NCBI GenBank assembly: GCA_910585015.1
Contig: CAJUCT010000080.1
Coordinates: 1-11,844, forward strand
Direction: 5' to 3'
Length of the DNA: 11,844 bases
Source: an uncultured Acetatifactor sp.
Lineage (GTDB): Bacteria > Bacillota > Clostridia > Lachnospirales > Lachnospiraceae
Translations under genes and position numbers: made by a program
The notes under the pieces: model-generated
What the model saw: only the letters and a program-made list of their open reading frames with translations
What the model was told of the DNA's origin: nothing
The model's database searches: none
Shown: positions 6,010-11,844 of the stretch, piece by piece
Layout: the number at the start of each line of letters is the position of its first letter
Position numbering within the stretch: the first letter of the stretch is position 1

Positions 6010-6570
6010 ATGCGTATAGGAAATAACAGCCAGGGAATCTGGCAGCTTTTATCAAGAGTGAGCGAAAACAGGGCAAATACGAAGGGGGCGAAGCGTTCCG
6101 GCGCAGGTGGAAATACAATTGCTGATCTGCTTTCCGGGCATTTCAAAAACTCTTATGGTGTGGAAGGCATGGAAATCACGGGAAAGACAGACTGGAAACG
6201 GATTGTAAATGTATCGGACGAAATGAAACAGCATGTTTATGAGGATGTAAACAAAGAATTTTATAAATATGGCGGAATGTCCGGGAATAATACGGCTGAA
6301 ACAGATGCGTATTATGACAAAATCCATTCGTATGTGAAGACGCTGGATTTAAAGACCCGCCGTGCGGCTCCGTGGACGCTGAACCAGCTCCATTTGGAAA
6401 TTGCAGGAAGGGTAACGCAGGCAGTAAAGGCAAAAGACCCTGCATGGACGGCGGGGAAACCCATTTCCCATGACGTATTAGATGAGATTTTTGCGGGAGA
6501 TACGCTTTATCAGGACAGTGTAAATGCCTTGTATGCGAAAGGCGGTAAAGGGCTGGATATGAAGGCCTGA
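6010..6570 (+). CDS. Hypothetical protein (possibly DUF3879-like)
   Basis: A 186-residue soluble protein of unknown function with a good ribosome site (AAGGAGGG, 8 bp before the ATG). The N-terminus is polar (MRIGNNSQGIWQLLSRVSEN, with RSGAGG following). The middle has WKRIVNVSDEMKQHVYEDVN and the aromatic stretch EFYKYGG, then WTLNQLHLEIAGRVTQAVKA and DPAWTAGKPISHDVLDEI. It ends in GLDMKA, close to the FDVKA ending of the protein at 8976-9581. No signal peptide, membrane helix or catalytic motif is evident. From memory the SDEM..., WTL... and PxW..GK blocks resemble DUF3879, a Firmicutes family without known role; this is unverified. Confidence 0.78.
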   Translation: MRIGNNSQGIWQLLSRVSENRANTKGAKRSGAGGNTIADLLSGHFKNSYGVEGMEITGKTDWKRIVNVSDEMKQHVYEDVNKEFYKYGGMSGNNTAETDAYYDKIHSYVKTLDLKTRRAAPWTLNQLHLEIAGRVTQAVKAKDPAWTAGKPISHDVLDEIFAGDTLYQDSVNALYAKGGKGLDMKA

Positions 6571-6682
6571 TATATTACAGAAAGCAGGGATATGTATATT
6601 GCCGATGTAGTCTGCACTTTATGCGGCGGGGCGTGAGGCAAACGTTCCTGTTAATTAAAAAAATAGAATGGAGGACGAAATC

Positions 6683-7000
6683 ATGGCAATTTCAGGAATC
6701 GGAAGCGAGTACAACAATGTGTACGAAAGTACATATGCAGCACAGAAAAATGAGGCGGCAAAGAAAGAAGCCGCACCTGCACAGGCGGGAAAAGCAAAGG
6801 ATACCGGGGAAAAGGCGGTATCGGATTATTATTCCTATTTGCAGAAAAATTATGACTGTATGTCTAAAGGCAATGTGGCGGTATCCAGCGAGTATCTGAA
6901 GAAGTGTTCGGGAGATTCCAAAAAAGCGAAGGAACTGGAGGATTTCCTGAAAAAGATACCGGATCTGGAAAAGCAGGGGTATGAACAGCTTTCTGCCTAG
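6683..7000 (+). CDS. N-terminal 105-residue product of the amber-split gene
   Basis: This is the part that ribosomes starting at the GGAGG-served ATG would make. It contains the GIGSEYNNVY N-terminal motif, the DYYSYLQKNYDC core and a C-terminal amphipathic helix region (KKAKELEDFLKKIPDLEKQ), ending GYEQLSA before TAG. It may still fold as a small domain. Its first 19 codons are duplicated at 5930. Confidence 0.6.
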   Translation: MAISGIGSEYNNVYESTYAAQKNEAAKKEAAPAQAGKAKDTGEKAVSDYYSYLQKNYDCMSKGNVAVSSEYLKKCSGDSKKAKELEDFLKKIPDLEKQGYEQLSA

Positions 7001-7009
7001 AACAAGGCT

Positions 7010-7384
7010 TTGGGCGGGACAGTGACCTATTACGAGCCGACATGGATGGTAGGTAAGGACGGCAGCATACAGAGTACCGTATATTCCGTAACCGAAACAG
7101 GAATGACCAATGCGGAAAGAATGAAGAAGAGCATGGATGAGCGTCTGGAGAAGCAGAAGGATAAGAAAGAAGAGGAAGAAAAAGTACAGGAGCGGAAAGA
7201 GGAAAAAGCGGAACAGGCTGAAAAGCTGGATGGAGGCACAGAGAAGGTTTCCGTGCTGGAAGCGCCTGGGCAGGAGATCACGGTCAAGTTTGTGGAAGCA
7301 GAATCCGAGCTGGCGGCAAAGGCGATGATGCAGAAAGAAAAGCTGGAGGATGCGTATCATCCAAAGTTTGATATGAATGTTTAG
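7010..7384 (+). CDS. C-terminal half of the amber-split gene
   Basis: An open frame beginning at TTG 7010, nine bases past the amber codon and in the same frame. Only a weak AAGG precedes it, so independent translation is doubtful. Residues run from a beta-like section (GTVTYYEPTW, SIQSTVYSVTETG) into a highly charged Glu/Lys coiled coil (about 40-80) and a short C-terminal domain ending FDMNV. It matters mainly as evidence that the upstream stop is a recent lesion: the sequence has not decayed. Confidence 0.4.
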   Translation: MGGTVTYYEPTWMVGKDGSIQSTVYSVTETGMTNAERMKKSMDERLEKQKDKKEEEEKVQERKEEKAEQAEKLDGGTEKVSVLEAPGQEITVKFVEAESELAAKAMMQKEKLEDAYHPKFDMNV

Positions 7385-7407
7385 TGCAGAACCCGATGTG
7401 GGGAAAA

Positions 7408-7440
7408 GCCTGTCAGCCATTAGTTATGAGAATGGCAGGC
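7408..7440 (+). other. Intergenic hairpin
   Basis: GCCATT (7415-7420ish) pairs with AATGGC (7431-7436) around AGTTATGAG, and the outer GCCT/AGGC arms extend the stem past a bulge. It sits 23 bp after the stop at 7384 and lacks a T tract, so it is more likely an mRNA processing or stability structure than a terminator. Confidence 0.35.
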
Positions 7441-7483
7441 AGGAATATATGTATTTACCATATTAAGACAGGAGGACAAAATT

Positions 7484-7990
7484 ATGTCAATGGAAATCAG
7501 TAACAGGTACGGCTTTGATCATATTAACAAGGTGCAGACCGAACAAACAGAAAGAGCCGAAGAAAAAGACAAGCCCGAAATCATTCTGGAACCAAAGGAC
7601 GAGTATATCAGCAGTGAAAAGTCCGGGAAGAAACCAAGTGGCTTGTACCACATGGGGCAGGATGAAAATGGAAATCCGAAAATTATCTTCGATACCGTCA
7701 AAAAGGCAGAAGAAGCAGAAAGCGAACAGCCCAAGGGCGCAAGGCTGGAAGGGGCCTCTGATAACGACAGGGTGAAGGTTACGATAGGCAATATGGATAA
7801 GGTTAAAAAAGAAATCGAAAAGCTAAAAGAGGAAAAGAAACAGCTTGAACAGCAGTTGAAAATGGCGGCGGGCAATGAGCAGAAGACAAAAGAGCTGGAA
7901 GCAAAACTGGCGCAGGTTGAAGCAGAATTAAGCGTGAAGGATACTGCTGAATATAAAAAGCAGCACGCTGAGTATACCACAGAGGAATAA
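7484..7990 (+). CDS. Hypothetical coiled-coil protein
   Basis: A 168-residue, strongly hydrophilic protein; ATG at 7484 with AGGAGGAC 5-6 bp upstream. The first half contains DEYISSEKSGKKPSGLYHMG and DENGNPKIIFDTVKK, a compact segment that looks conserved. The second half, from about residue 97, is a heptad-like coiled coil (VKKEIEKLKEEKKQLEQQLK, then ELEAKLAQVEAELS) ending in YKKQHAEYTTEE. No signal peptide, membrane segment or catalytic motif. The coiled coil suggests self-association or binding another member of the train, several of which also have long charged helices. I do not recognise a named family. Confidence 0.78.
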   Translation: MSMEISNRYGFDHINKVQTEQTERAEEKDKPEIILEPKDEYISSEKSGKKPSGLYHMGQDENGNPKIIFDTVKKAEEAESEQPKGARLEGASDNDRVKVTIGNMDKVKKEIEKLKEEKKQLEQQLKMAAGNEQKTKELEAKLAQVEAELSVKDTAEYKKQHAEYTTEE

Positions 7991-8021
7991 ATCAGTTTGA
8001 GAATTGGAAGGGAGCGAAACA

Positions 8022-8858
8022 ATGGATATCAATAATCTGCAAAGGACACTGCCGCAGTCATACCATGTAGATGCTGGCAGGATAAGGGAGCGTTTACAGC
8101 AGGCGGATAAAGGCATCGCCGCAGGGAAACGGCAGGGCGACAGCGTGGATATTTCCGGGGAAGGCCGCAGGGCTTTGAGGGAAAAAATGTCTGCGGCAAA
8201 AAGGATGGAGCCTTCCGGGGATATTGGGAAACTTTCGCCTATAAACTCCGGTGCATATGGCATGATGAACGATTTTGAAAAGGTCATGTCGGAACTTGGG
8301 GGAGGCTCCGTGTCGGACGAATTCGTGACAAAAGATTACTCGCAGGAGGACGTTGACGCGCTGAAAGCGAGGTTTGAAGAAAAGGAAGGGGTAAAGACGG
8401 ATACCTTTGACAGCTATGTGAATAAGATGGCTTCCGCCTACCAACTGCTGAAAGACCGCATAGAGGAAAAATATGCGGCATCGGGCGGCGGGAAGGAATA
8501 TTACACTGCGGAGGATGGAAGCACACAGGAGCTGACGAAGGAAAAGGAACTGGAAATGCTGGATAAAGCCTATGAAACGCACAGTAGGTTCATGGCGACA
8601 AACACGCAGATATGGAGCGAACTGCAGGGCTTTAAGGCACAGACGGTATATCATTCCGGCGGTTCGGAAAAGGAAGCGGCTGTTGTGAAGGAGCAGGCCT
8701 ACCGTGCGTTCATGGATGCAGTCAGTGAGAAGAATGGCGGGCGGCTGAAACAGGAAAAGGGCAGCCCGAGCCAGTTCCGGCTGGATTTGGGGATATCCCC
8801 TTCCGCAAGGAATACCCTGAACGGGATTTGGGATTATTATGCGAATTTGAAACATTGA
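8022..8858 (+). CDS. Hypothetical soluble helical protein
   Basis: A 278-residue protein of unknown function. The ATG at 8022 is preferred over the TTG 18 bp upstream because GGAAGGGAG (8005-8013) is well placed for it. Its N-terminal third is polar, with RIRERLQQADKGIAAG and GDSVDISGEGRRALREKM; the D-x-V-D-I-S-x-E pattern recalls the FlgM/flagellar-associated wording but is too short to assign. The rest is largely helical: KDYSQEDVDALKARFEEKEG, DSYVNKMASAYQLLKDRIEE, LEMLDKAYETHSRFMATNTQ, and a C-terminal RLDLGISPSARNTLNGIWDY. No signal peptide or membrane helix. It is 31 bp from the preceding gene and clearly co-transcribed. Confidence 0.8.
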   Translation: MDINNLQRTLPQSYHVDAGRIRERLQQADKGIAAGKRQGDSVDISGEGRRALREKMSAAKRMEPSGDIGKLSPINSGAYGMMNDFEKVMSELGGGSVSDEFVTKDYSQEDVDALKARFEEKEGVKTDTFDSYVNKMASAYQLLKDRIEEKYAASGGGKEYYTAEDGSTQELTKEKELEMLDKAYETHSRFMATNTQIWSELQGFKAQTVYHSGGSEKEAAVVKEQAYRAFMDAVSEKNGGRLKQEKGSPSQFRLDLGISPSARNTLNGIWDYYANLKH

Positions 8859-8882
8859 TGAGAGCGGATATTTTTATTTGGC

Positions 8883-8906
8883 GGAGGTGCAAAAACAAGC
8901 GCCTCC
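8883..8906 (+). repeat. Intergenic palindromic repeat, copy 1
   Basis: GGAGGTGC (8883-8890) pairs over 8 bp with GCGCCTCC (8899-8906), one G-U, around AAAAACAA. The wider 34-base stretch from GGCGG to CCTGCT recurs at about 9688-9717. It lies 24 bp after a stop codon. No T tract follows. Confidence 0.55.
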
Positions 8907-8916
8907 TGCTATTGAT

Positions 8917-8943
8917 TGACTGTTCGATTTTAGAAAACAGTCA
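8917..8943. promoter_or_regulatory. 8-bp perfect inverted repeat near a start region
   Basis: TGACTGTT (8917-8924) and AACAGTCA (8936-8943) are exact inverses with an 11-base gap, just before the gene at 8976. It could be an operator for a dimeric repressor or an RNA hairpin; TTGACT at 8916 also resembles a -35 but no convincing -10 follows at 17 bp. Confidence 0.35.
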
Positions 8944-8975
8944 TGAATATGGATATTTATAAGGTAGGTGAAATA

Positions 8976-9581
8976 ATGCAGGTCAATTCGTCTAATGTCT
9001 CATTGCAGAACAGATATTTTCCAGGAACAGGAAGCATAGGCGGCATCCATCTGCCCGACTTTAATGATAAGTATGTTTTCTCCAAAAAGAAAAGCGGCAC
9101 CAGTGATGAGGAATACCGGAAGCAGATCAGGGAACAGGCATATGAGGATTTTGCAAAAGGGCAGTTCCAGAATAAATCCGAAGGGTTTAACAGGCTGATG
9201 AAAAGCTACACATCGGAAGTGTCCCCGGACAGAAAAGGGATTATCACTTCCGGCCTGAAAGCCGTTTCGGGGAACAGGCAGAATGTGCTTAAGCCAATAG
9301 ATTTTGTGGCGACACTACTCGAAGGGAAAGTGAAATATCAGAAACTGCCATCAGGAAACAGCGATTACATAGAGTTTTACGATAAGAGCGGGGAAATGGT
9401 AGCGACTTATTCCAATAATGGGTGGACGATGTACACCACCAATGCGGAGGCTGCCAGGCAGACGGAAATGTGCATGATCTATAACGAGGCGTGGGGAAAT
9501 GCAAAGAGGGGCATTCCGCTGGCGGGTGAAGAAGCGGTGAATGTGGAGAATCCGCAGAATAGCTTTGACGTCAAGGCATAG
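8976..9581 (+). CDS. Hypothetical protein with FDVKA C-terminus
   Basis: A 201-residue soluble protein of unknown function. The frame opens at ATG 8943, but that codon sits in an inverted repeat and has no ribosome site, whereas AAGGTAGGTG (8961-8970) serves the ATG at 8976. Visible parts: a polar Asn/Ser N-terminus (MQVNSSNVSLQNRYF); a charged helical stretch DEEYRKQIREQAYEDFAKGQ; KAVSGNRQNVLKPIDFVATL; and a beta-like module YIEFYDKSGEMVATYSNNGW followed by MYTTNAEAARQTEMCMIYNE. That module resembles the CFDIYNKQGERLGAFDYSDI segment of the protein at 9885, suggesting a shared domain. It ends NSFDVKA. No export signal or membrane segment. Confidence 0.8.
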   Translation: MQVNSSNVSLQNRYFPGTGSIGGIHLPDFNDKYVFSKKKSGTSDEEYRKQIREQAYEDFAKGQFQNKSEGFNRLMKSYTSEVSPDRKGIITSGLKAVSGNRQNVLKPIDFVATLLEGKVKYQKLPSGNSDYIEFYDKSGEMVATYSNNGWTMYTTNAEAARQTEMCMIYNEAWGNAKRGIPLAGEEAVNVENPQNSFDVKA

Positions 9582-9605
9582 TGGGAAATAAAACTTATAT
9601 CTCTG

Positions 9606-9618
9606 ATAAGCCACAGCC
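9606..9618 (+). repeat. 3'-flank 13-mer, copy 1
   Basis: ATAAGCCACAGCC occurs here, 24 bp after the stop at 9581, and again at 10859-10871, 14 bp after the stop at 10844. Bases around it are also similar. It may be what is left of a duplicated 3' end. Confidence 0.5.
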
Positions 9619-9690
9619 TGACTACATCAATGGTATCGGGAGAAACAAAAGGGCTGGATATACAGATATAATCCATACACCCTATTCGGC

Positions 9691-9715
9691 GGAGGCGCAA
9701 AAACCATGCGCCCCT
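9691..9715 (+). repeat. Intergenic palindromic repeat, copy 2
   Basis: GGAGGCGC (9691-9698) pairs with GCGCCCCT (9708-9715) with one mismatch and one G-U. It matches the repeat at 8883; the U-G pair there is C-G here, so pairing is kept. The 303-bp gap 9582-9884 otherwise holds the 13-mer, a chain of tiny frames after AAGGAGGTG (9732-9740), and the two-hairpin element at 9800-9854. Confidence 0.5.
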
Positions 9716-9799
9716 GCTGGGGGGAATTTGGAAGGAGGTGAATGTCAGTATGAGATTTGACCGGGGAAGTTAGGAGAAATGCGTTTATGAGGCAATGAA

Positions 9800-9854
9800 C
9801 CGCTCGGACTTATTACGAGGGAGCGGATGCGGCTCTGACCGACAGAGGGGCCGC
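9800..9854 (+). ncRNA. Tandem two-hairpin RNA element, copy 2
   Basis: Hairpin A pairs CCGCTC (9800-9805) with GAGCGG (9821-9826) around GGACTTATTACGAGG, which aligns base for base with the interior of copy 1 at 5849-5863. Hairpin B pairs GCGGC (9829-9833) with GCCGC (9850-9854), with TCTG/CAGA inside. It ends 16 bp before the GGAGGA ribosome site of the gene at 9885, the same placement as copy 1. Confidence 0.45.
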
Positions 9855-9884
9855 AATAATAAAAATAATGGAGGATATTTGGAG

Positions 9885-10844
9885 ATGGGTGTAAATGGAA
9901 TAGGGGCGGGTTATCCCGCATGGCGTGATATGGGAAAGGCACAGAGGAATGGTTCGGGAACGGGCTTCGCGGGCAGGATGGCGGATGCAGATGCGGCGGG
10001 GAGCGGTTCTCCCGTAAGAAACAGCGTAAGGACGGCAGGGCAGACTTCGGTGCTGGATGCGTACCGTGCATCGGCGGCATCCGGGGTACGCAATGTAAAG
10101 CCTGCCTATGATACATACGAATCCGAGAATTACAGGATTGTGCCGGACAACGAGGCGGGGTGTTTTGATATTTACAATAAACAGGGCGAACGGCTCGGTG
10201 CCTTTGATTATTCCGATATCAAGGTCAGGCAGGACTGCCAGACGGGGAAACAGTTCCTGATTTCGGAGCATGGAACCATGAGCTATGACGCTGTGGTATT
10301 GGACGGTGAGCTGAAAGACGCCCTGCAGGATGTCATGGGCGTGGAAACGCTGGAAACGGAGGAACTGTCCGGTTTCACCTTAAAGACCCATTCTGGTACT
10401 GGCATACAGTATCTGGTGCGGGATGGCGAGGAAGGCCGCGGGGGAAAAGTCCTTTTGCAGAGTGAGGCGGACAGGGAAAAGTATGAGGCGCTTGCAGAGA
10501 CCTACTTCAATAAATATCCCAATCTGATCCACGATAAGAACGCCGCATATATTTGGGCCGATCTGGAGATAAAGGGGCTGGCGCAGCACACGAAGGACGG
10601 CATTGTCTCTATGGGCTTTAACGGGATGTCCTATAATGACAATGCGGATTATAAGAATAACTGGAGCGTCCTGTTTTCGGAAAATACCTATAAGGCGGTT
10701 TTTGACTGGTTGCAAAGCAACAGGGGCAGCATTGAAGAAATGCAGAAGTTCGCTACATGGCAGGATGTGTTTAACAACATTGGCAGCCGGTATGACCGTA
10801 TATGGTCTGATGAAGAAGAAAAACAGGGGTATCTGAATAACTGA
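9885..10844 (+). CDS. Hypothetical VNGIG-type protein
   Basis: A 319-residue protein of unknown function. The frame is open from ATG 9795, but that start lies before the two-hairpin element; GGAGGA (9870-9875) places the real start at 9885. The N-terminus MGVNGIGAGYPAWRDMGKAQ resembles the MAISGIGSxY start of the 6683 family, followed by GTGFAGRMADADAAGSG. Then a module YRIVPDNEAGCFDIYNKQGE with FDYSDIKVRQDCQTGKQFL, a stretch of mixed character to about 200, and a C-terminal half with YFNKYPNLIHDKNAAYIWAD, GIVSMGFNGMSYNDNADYKN and a Trp/Tyr-rich tail. No signal peptide or membrane helix. It is the last and largest of the unknown genes and directly precedes the ABC exporter. Confidence 0.8.
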   Translation: MGVNGIGAGYPAWRDMGKAQRNGSGTGFAGRMADADAAGSGSPVRNSVRTAGQTSVLDAYRASAASGVRNVKPAYDTYESENYRIVPDNEAGCFDIYNKQGERLGAFDYSDIKVRQDCQTGKQFLISEHGTMSYDAVVLDGELKDALQDVMGVETLETEELSGFTLKTHSGTGIQYLVRDGEEGRGGKVLLQSEADREKYEALAETYFNKYPNLIHDKNAAYIWADLEIKGLAQHTKDGIVSMGFNGMSYNDNADYKNNWSVLFSENTYKAVFDWLQSNRGSIEEMQKFATWQDVFNNIGSRYDRIWSDEEEKQGYLNN

Positions 10845-10858
10845 TCAGCATATCCTCA

Positions 10859-10871
10859 ATAAGCCACAGCC
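10859..10871 (+). repeat. 3'-flank 13-mer, copy 2
   Basis: Exact second occurrence of the 13-mer at 9606-9618, again shortly after a stop codon. The remaining space to 10980 holds only a weak CCCGG/CCGGG hairpin and an AT-rich stretch before a GAGAGGT ribosome site. Confidence 0.5.
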
Positions 10872-10980
10872 CAACAAGGCAAGCATCCCCGGCGTTCCGG
10901 GAAGCAATGAAGGAGATTCAAATCCCAAGACCTGTGGGGAGGGTTTGTTACATACTTAAAAACAAGAGAGGTACTGTTTA

Positions 10981-11664
10981 ATGGATATTTTAAGAACCGA
11001 GGGGCTGACCAGACAGTATGGCACGGGGCAGACAATGGTGACGGCTTTAGACCATGTAGACCTGCAGGTGGAAAGGGGGCAGTTCGTTGCCATCATCGGG
11101 GCATCCGGCTCCGGCAAGTCAACGCTGCTCCATCTGCTGGGAGGCGTTGACCGCCCTGACGGCGGGAAGATATTTGTGGAAGATGTGGACATAGCGACAT
11201 TTGGGGAGGAACGGCTGGCGCAGTACCGCAGGCGCAAGGTGGGGCTTATCTACCAGTTTTATAACCTTATCCCTACGCTCAGCGTGAAGAAGAACATCTG
11301 TCTGCCCATGCTCCTGGATAATAAGGAGCCGGGGAAGGAACGGTTTGATGACATTGTAAGGACATTAGGGCTGGGTGACAGGCTGGAACACCTGCCGGGG
11401 CAGCTTTCCGGGGGACAGCAGCAGAGGGCGGCAATCGGGCGTGCCCTGATCTACCAGCCCGCGATCCTGCTGGCGGACGAGCCGACAGGGAACCTTGACC
11501 GGAAGAATACGGAGGAGATCATTTCCCTGCTGAAACTGTCCAACCGCCAGTATAAACAGACCATCCTCATGGTCACCCATGATGAGAATGTGGCGCTGGA
11601 GGCAGGCCGCATCATTAAGATAGAGGATGGGAAGATCGTCTCGGATAAGGCGGTGCGGCCATGA
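10981..11664 (+). CDS. ABC transporter ATP-binding protein (MacB/LolD/BceA-type)
   Basis: A 227-residue ATPase that powers a MacB- or BceAB-like exporter, a class used for antimicrobial-peptide resistance, lipoprotein handling or small-peptide export. All catalytic elements are present: Walker A GASGSGKST (40-48), Q-loop Q92 in IYQFYNL, signature LSGGQQQR (142-149), Walker B ILLADEP (162-168, E167), D-loop and H-loop H200 in VTHDE. Length is normal. GAGAGGT precedes the ATG. The stop overlaps the permease start as ATGA. The substrate cannot be read from this subunit. It is not the source of the ABC fragment at 408-566, whose corresponding wording is VTHDPHIASYC rather than VTHDENVALEA. Confidence 0.92.
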   Translation: MDILRTEGLTRQYGTGQTMVTALDHVDLQVERGQFVAIIGASGSGKSTLLHLLGGVDRPDGGKIFVEDVDIATFGEERLAQYRRRKVGLIYQFYNLIPTLSVKKNICLPMLLDNKEPGKERFDDIVRTLGLGDRLEHLPGQLSGGQQQRAAIGRALIYQPAILLADEPTGNLDRKNTEEIISLLKLSNRQYKQTILMVTHDENVALEAGRIIKIEDGKIVSDKAVRP

Positions 11665-11844
11665 ACATCATATGGGAATACAGCTTAGACCAGGTGCGCA
11701 AAAACCGCCGTACATCCATTTCCATTATGGCTGCGGTTCTGATTGCTTCCACGTTTTTATGTACATTGCTTGTTTTTGCGCAGAGCTTTTGGAACCAGAT
11801 GGTACAGCAGGAGATTTATACCTCCGGGGATTGGGATGCGGAGC
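11661..11844 (+). CDS. FtsX/MacB-like ABC permease (partial, 3' end beyond window)
   Basis: The first 61 codons of the membrane partner of the preceding ATPase. After a short basic N-terminus (YSLDQVRKNRRTS) comes one membrane helix, ISIMAAVLIASTFLCTLLVF (about 20-39), then the start of an extracytoplasmic region (SFWNQMVQQEIYTSGDWDAE). This first-helix-then-large-loop layout is typical of FtsX-family permeases. Start overlaps the ATPase stop by 4 bp. Confidence 0.8.
   Translation, partial: MNIIWEYSLDQVRKNRRTSISIMAAVLIASTFLCTLLVFAQSFWNQMVQQEIYTSGDWDAE

Larger units (their letters stand above)
6683..7384 (+). pseudogene. MAISGIGS-family protein interrupted by an in-frame amber codon
   Basis: Read as one frame, this is a 233-codon gene with TAG at codon 106 (6998-7000) and no other disruption. 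Before the stop: MAISGIGSEYNNVYESTYAA, a polar Lys/Ala linker, SDYYSYLQKNYDCMSKGNVA and a helical Lys-rich section. After it, in the same frame: NKALGGTVTYYEPTWMVGKD, GSIQSTVYSVTE, a long charged coiled-coil segment (KQKDKKEEEEK) and an ending HPKFDMNV. The two halves make sense only as one protein; the original codon was probably CAG. The start at 6683 follows GGAGG (6670-6674). I recall full-length relatives in Lachnospiraceae with the same order of blocks (perhaps DUF6033), unverified. Expected products are an N-terminal 105-residue piece and, if reinitiation occurs, a C-terminal piece. Confidence 0.75.

Noticed and set aside
7030..7287. Cys/Ser-rich minus-strand frame
   Set aside because: It is an antisense shadow of the Glu/Lys coiled-coil coding sequence.
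6692..7420. 242-codon minus-strand hydrophobic frame
   Set aside because: It is the complement of Lys/Glu-rich codons, which read as Leu/Phe-rich on the other strand; no start signals, and it covers the amber-split gene.
10890..10912. CCCGG/CCGGG hairpin as terminator before the exporter
   Set aside because: The stem is only 5 bp and no T tract follows, so it is unlikely to separate the exporter from the train.
1..11844. CRISPR array, IS element, phage, tRNA or rRNA
   Set aside because: No regularly spaced repeats, transposase or integrase motifs, or stable-RNA sequences could be seen; the repeats found are few and intergenic.

Overview
The window looks like chromosomal or accessory DNA of an anaerobic gut Firmicute, most likely a Lachnospiraceae-type Clostridium. 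This rests on purine-rich Shine-Dalgarno sites (AAGGAGG), an AgrA/AgrC-like LytTR response regulator plus GHKL kinase, a MacB/BceA-style ABC exporter, and a run of small hydrophilic proteins of the MAISGIGS/VNGIG kind that I associate with Lachnospiraceae. The taxonomic call is inference; no rRNA or tRNA is present.

Layout. (1) 1-2730 is a scarred region. A 95-107 bp direct repeat (1-95 and 2623-2729) flanks a block holding: a strong promoter with a LytTR-like tandem site; a response-regulator N-terminus fused in frame to the last third of a BceA-type ABC ATPase (225-566); a complete ECF sigma factor and membrane anti-sigma pair on the minus strand with its own promoter and terminator (about 651-2105); and a C39-peptidase remnant broken by a 4-bp duplication. 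(2) 2802-5021 carries an intact LytTR response regulator and a GHKL histidine kinase, preceded by a direct-repeat operator with the same geometry as the one at 122-187. (3) 5014-10844 is a same-strand train of seven genes or gene remnants of unknown function plus a 21-codon duplicate N-terminus. The first overlaps the kinase by 8 bp, tying the train to the two-component system. One gene is split by an in-frame amber codon. The intergenic spaces hold hairpins, including a two-hairpin module present twice with compensatory stem changes. (4) 10981-11844 begins an ABC exporter: a complete ATPase and the start of an FtsX/MacB-like permease, overlapping by ATGA, cut by the window end.

How it may work together (inference). 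The kinase senses something at the membrane, the LytTR regulator drives its own promoter and probably the downstream train, and the ABC exporter closes the unit. The train proteins lack signal peptides and membrane segments. Several share an N-terminal glycine-rich IGxxY motif and a C-terminal F/L-D-x-K/N-A-like ending, suggesting a common route or partner. Upstream, the truncated second regulator, repeated terminator segment and ABC scar suggest that units of the type terminator / LytTR regulator / ABC exporter were once tandem and have decayed by deletion.
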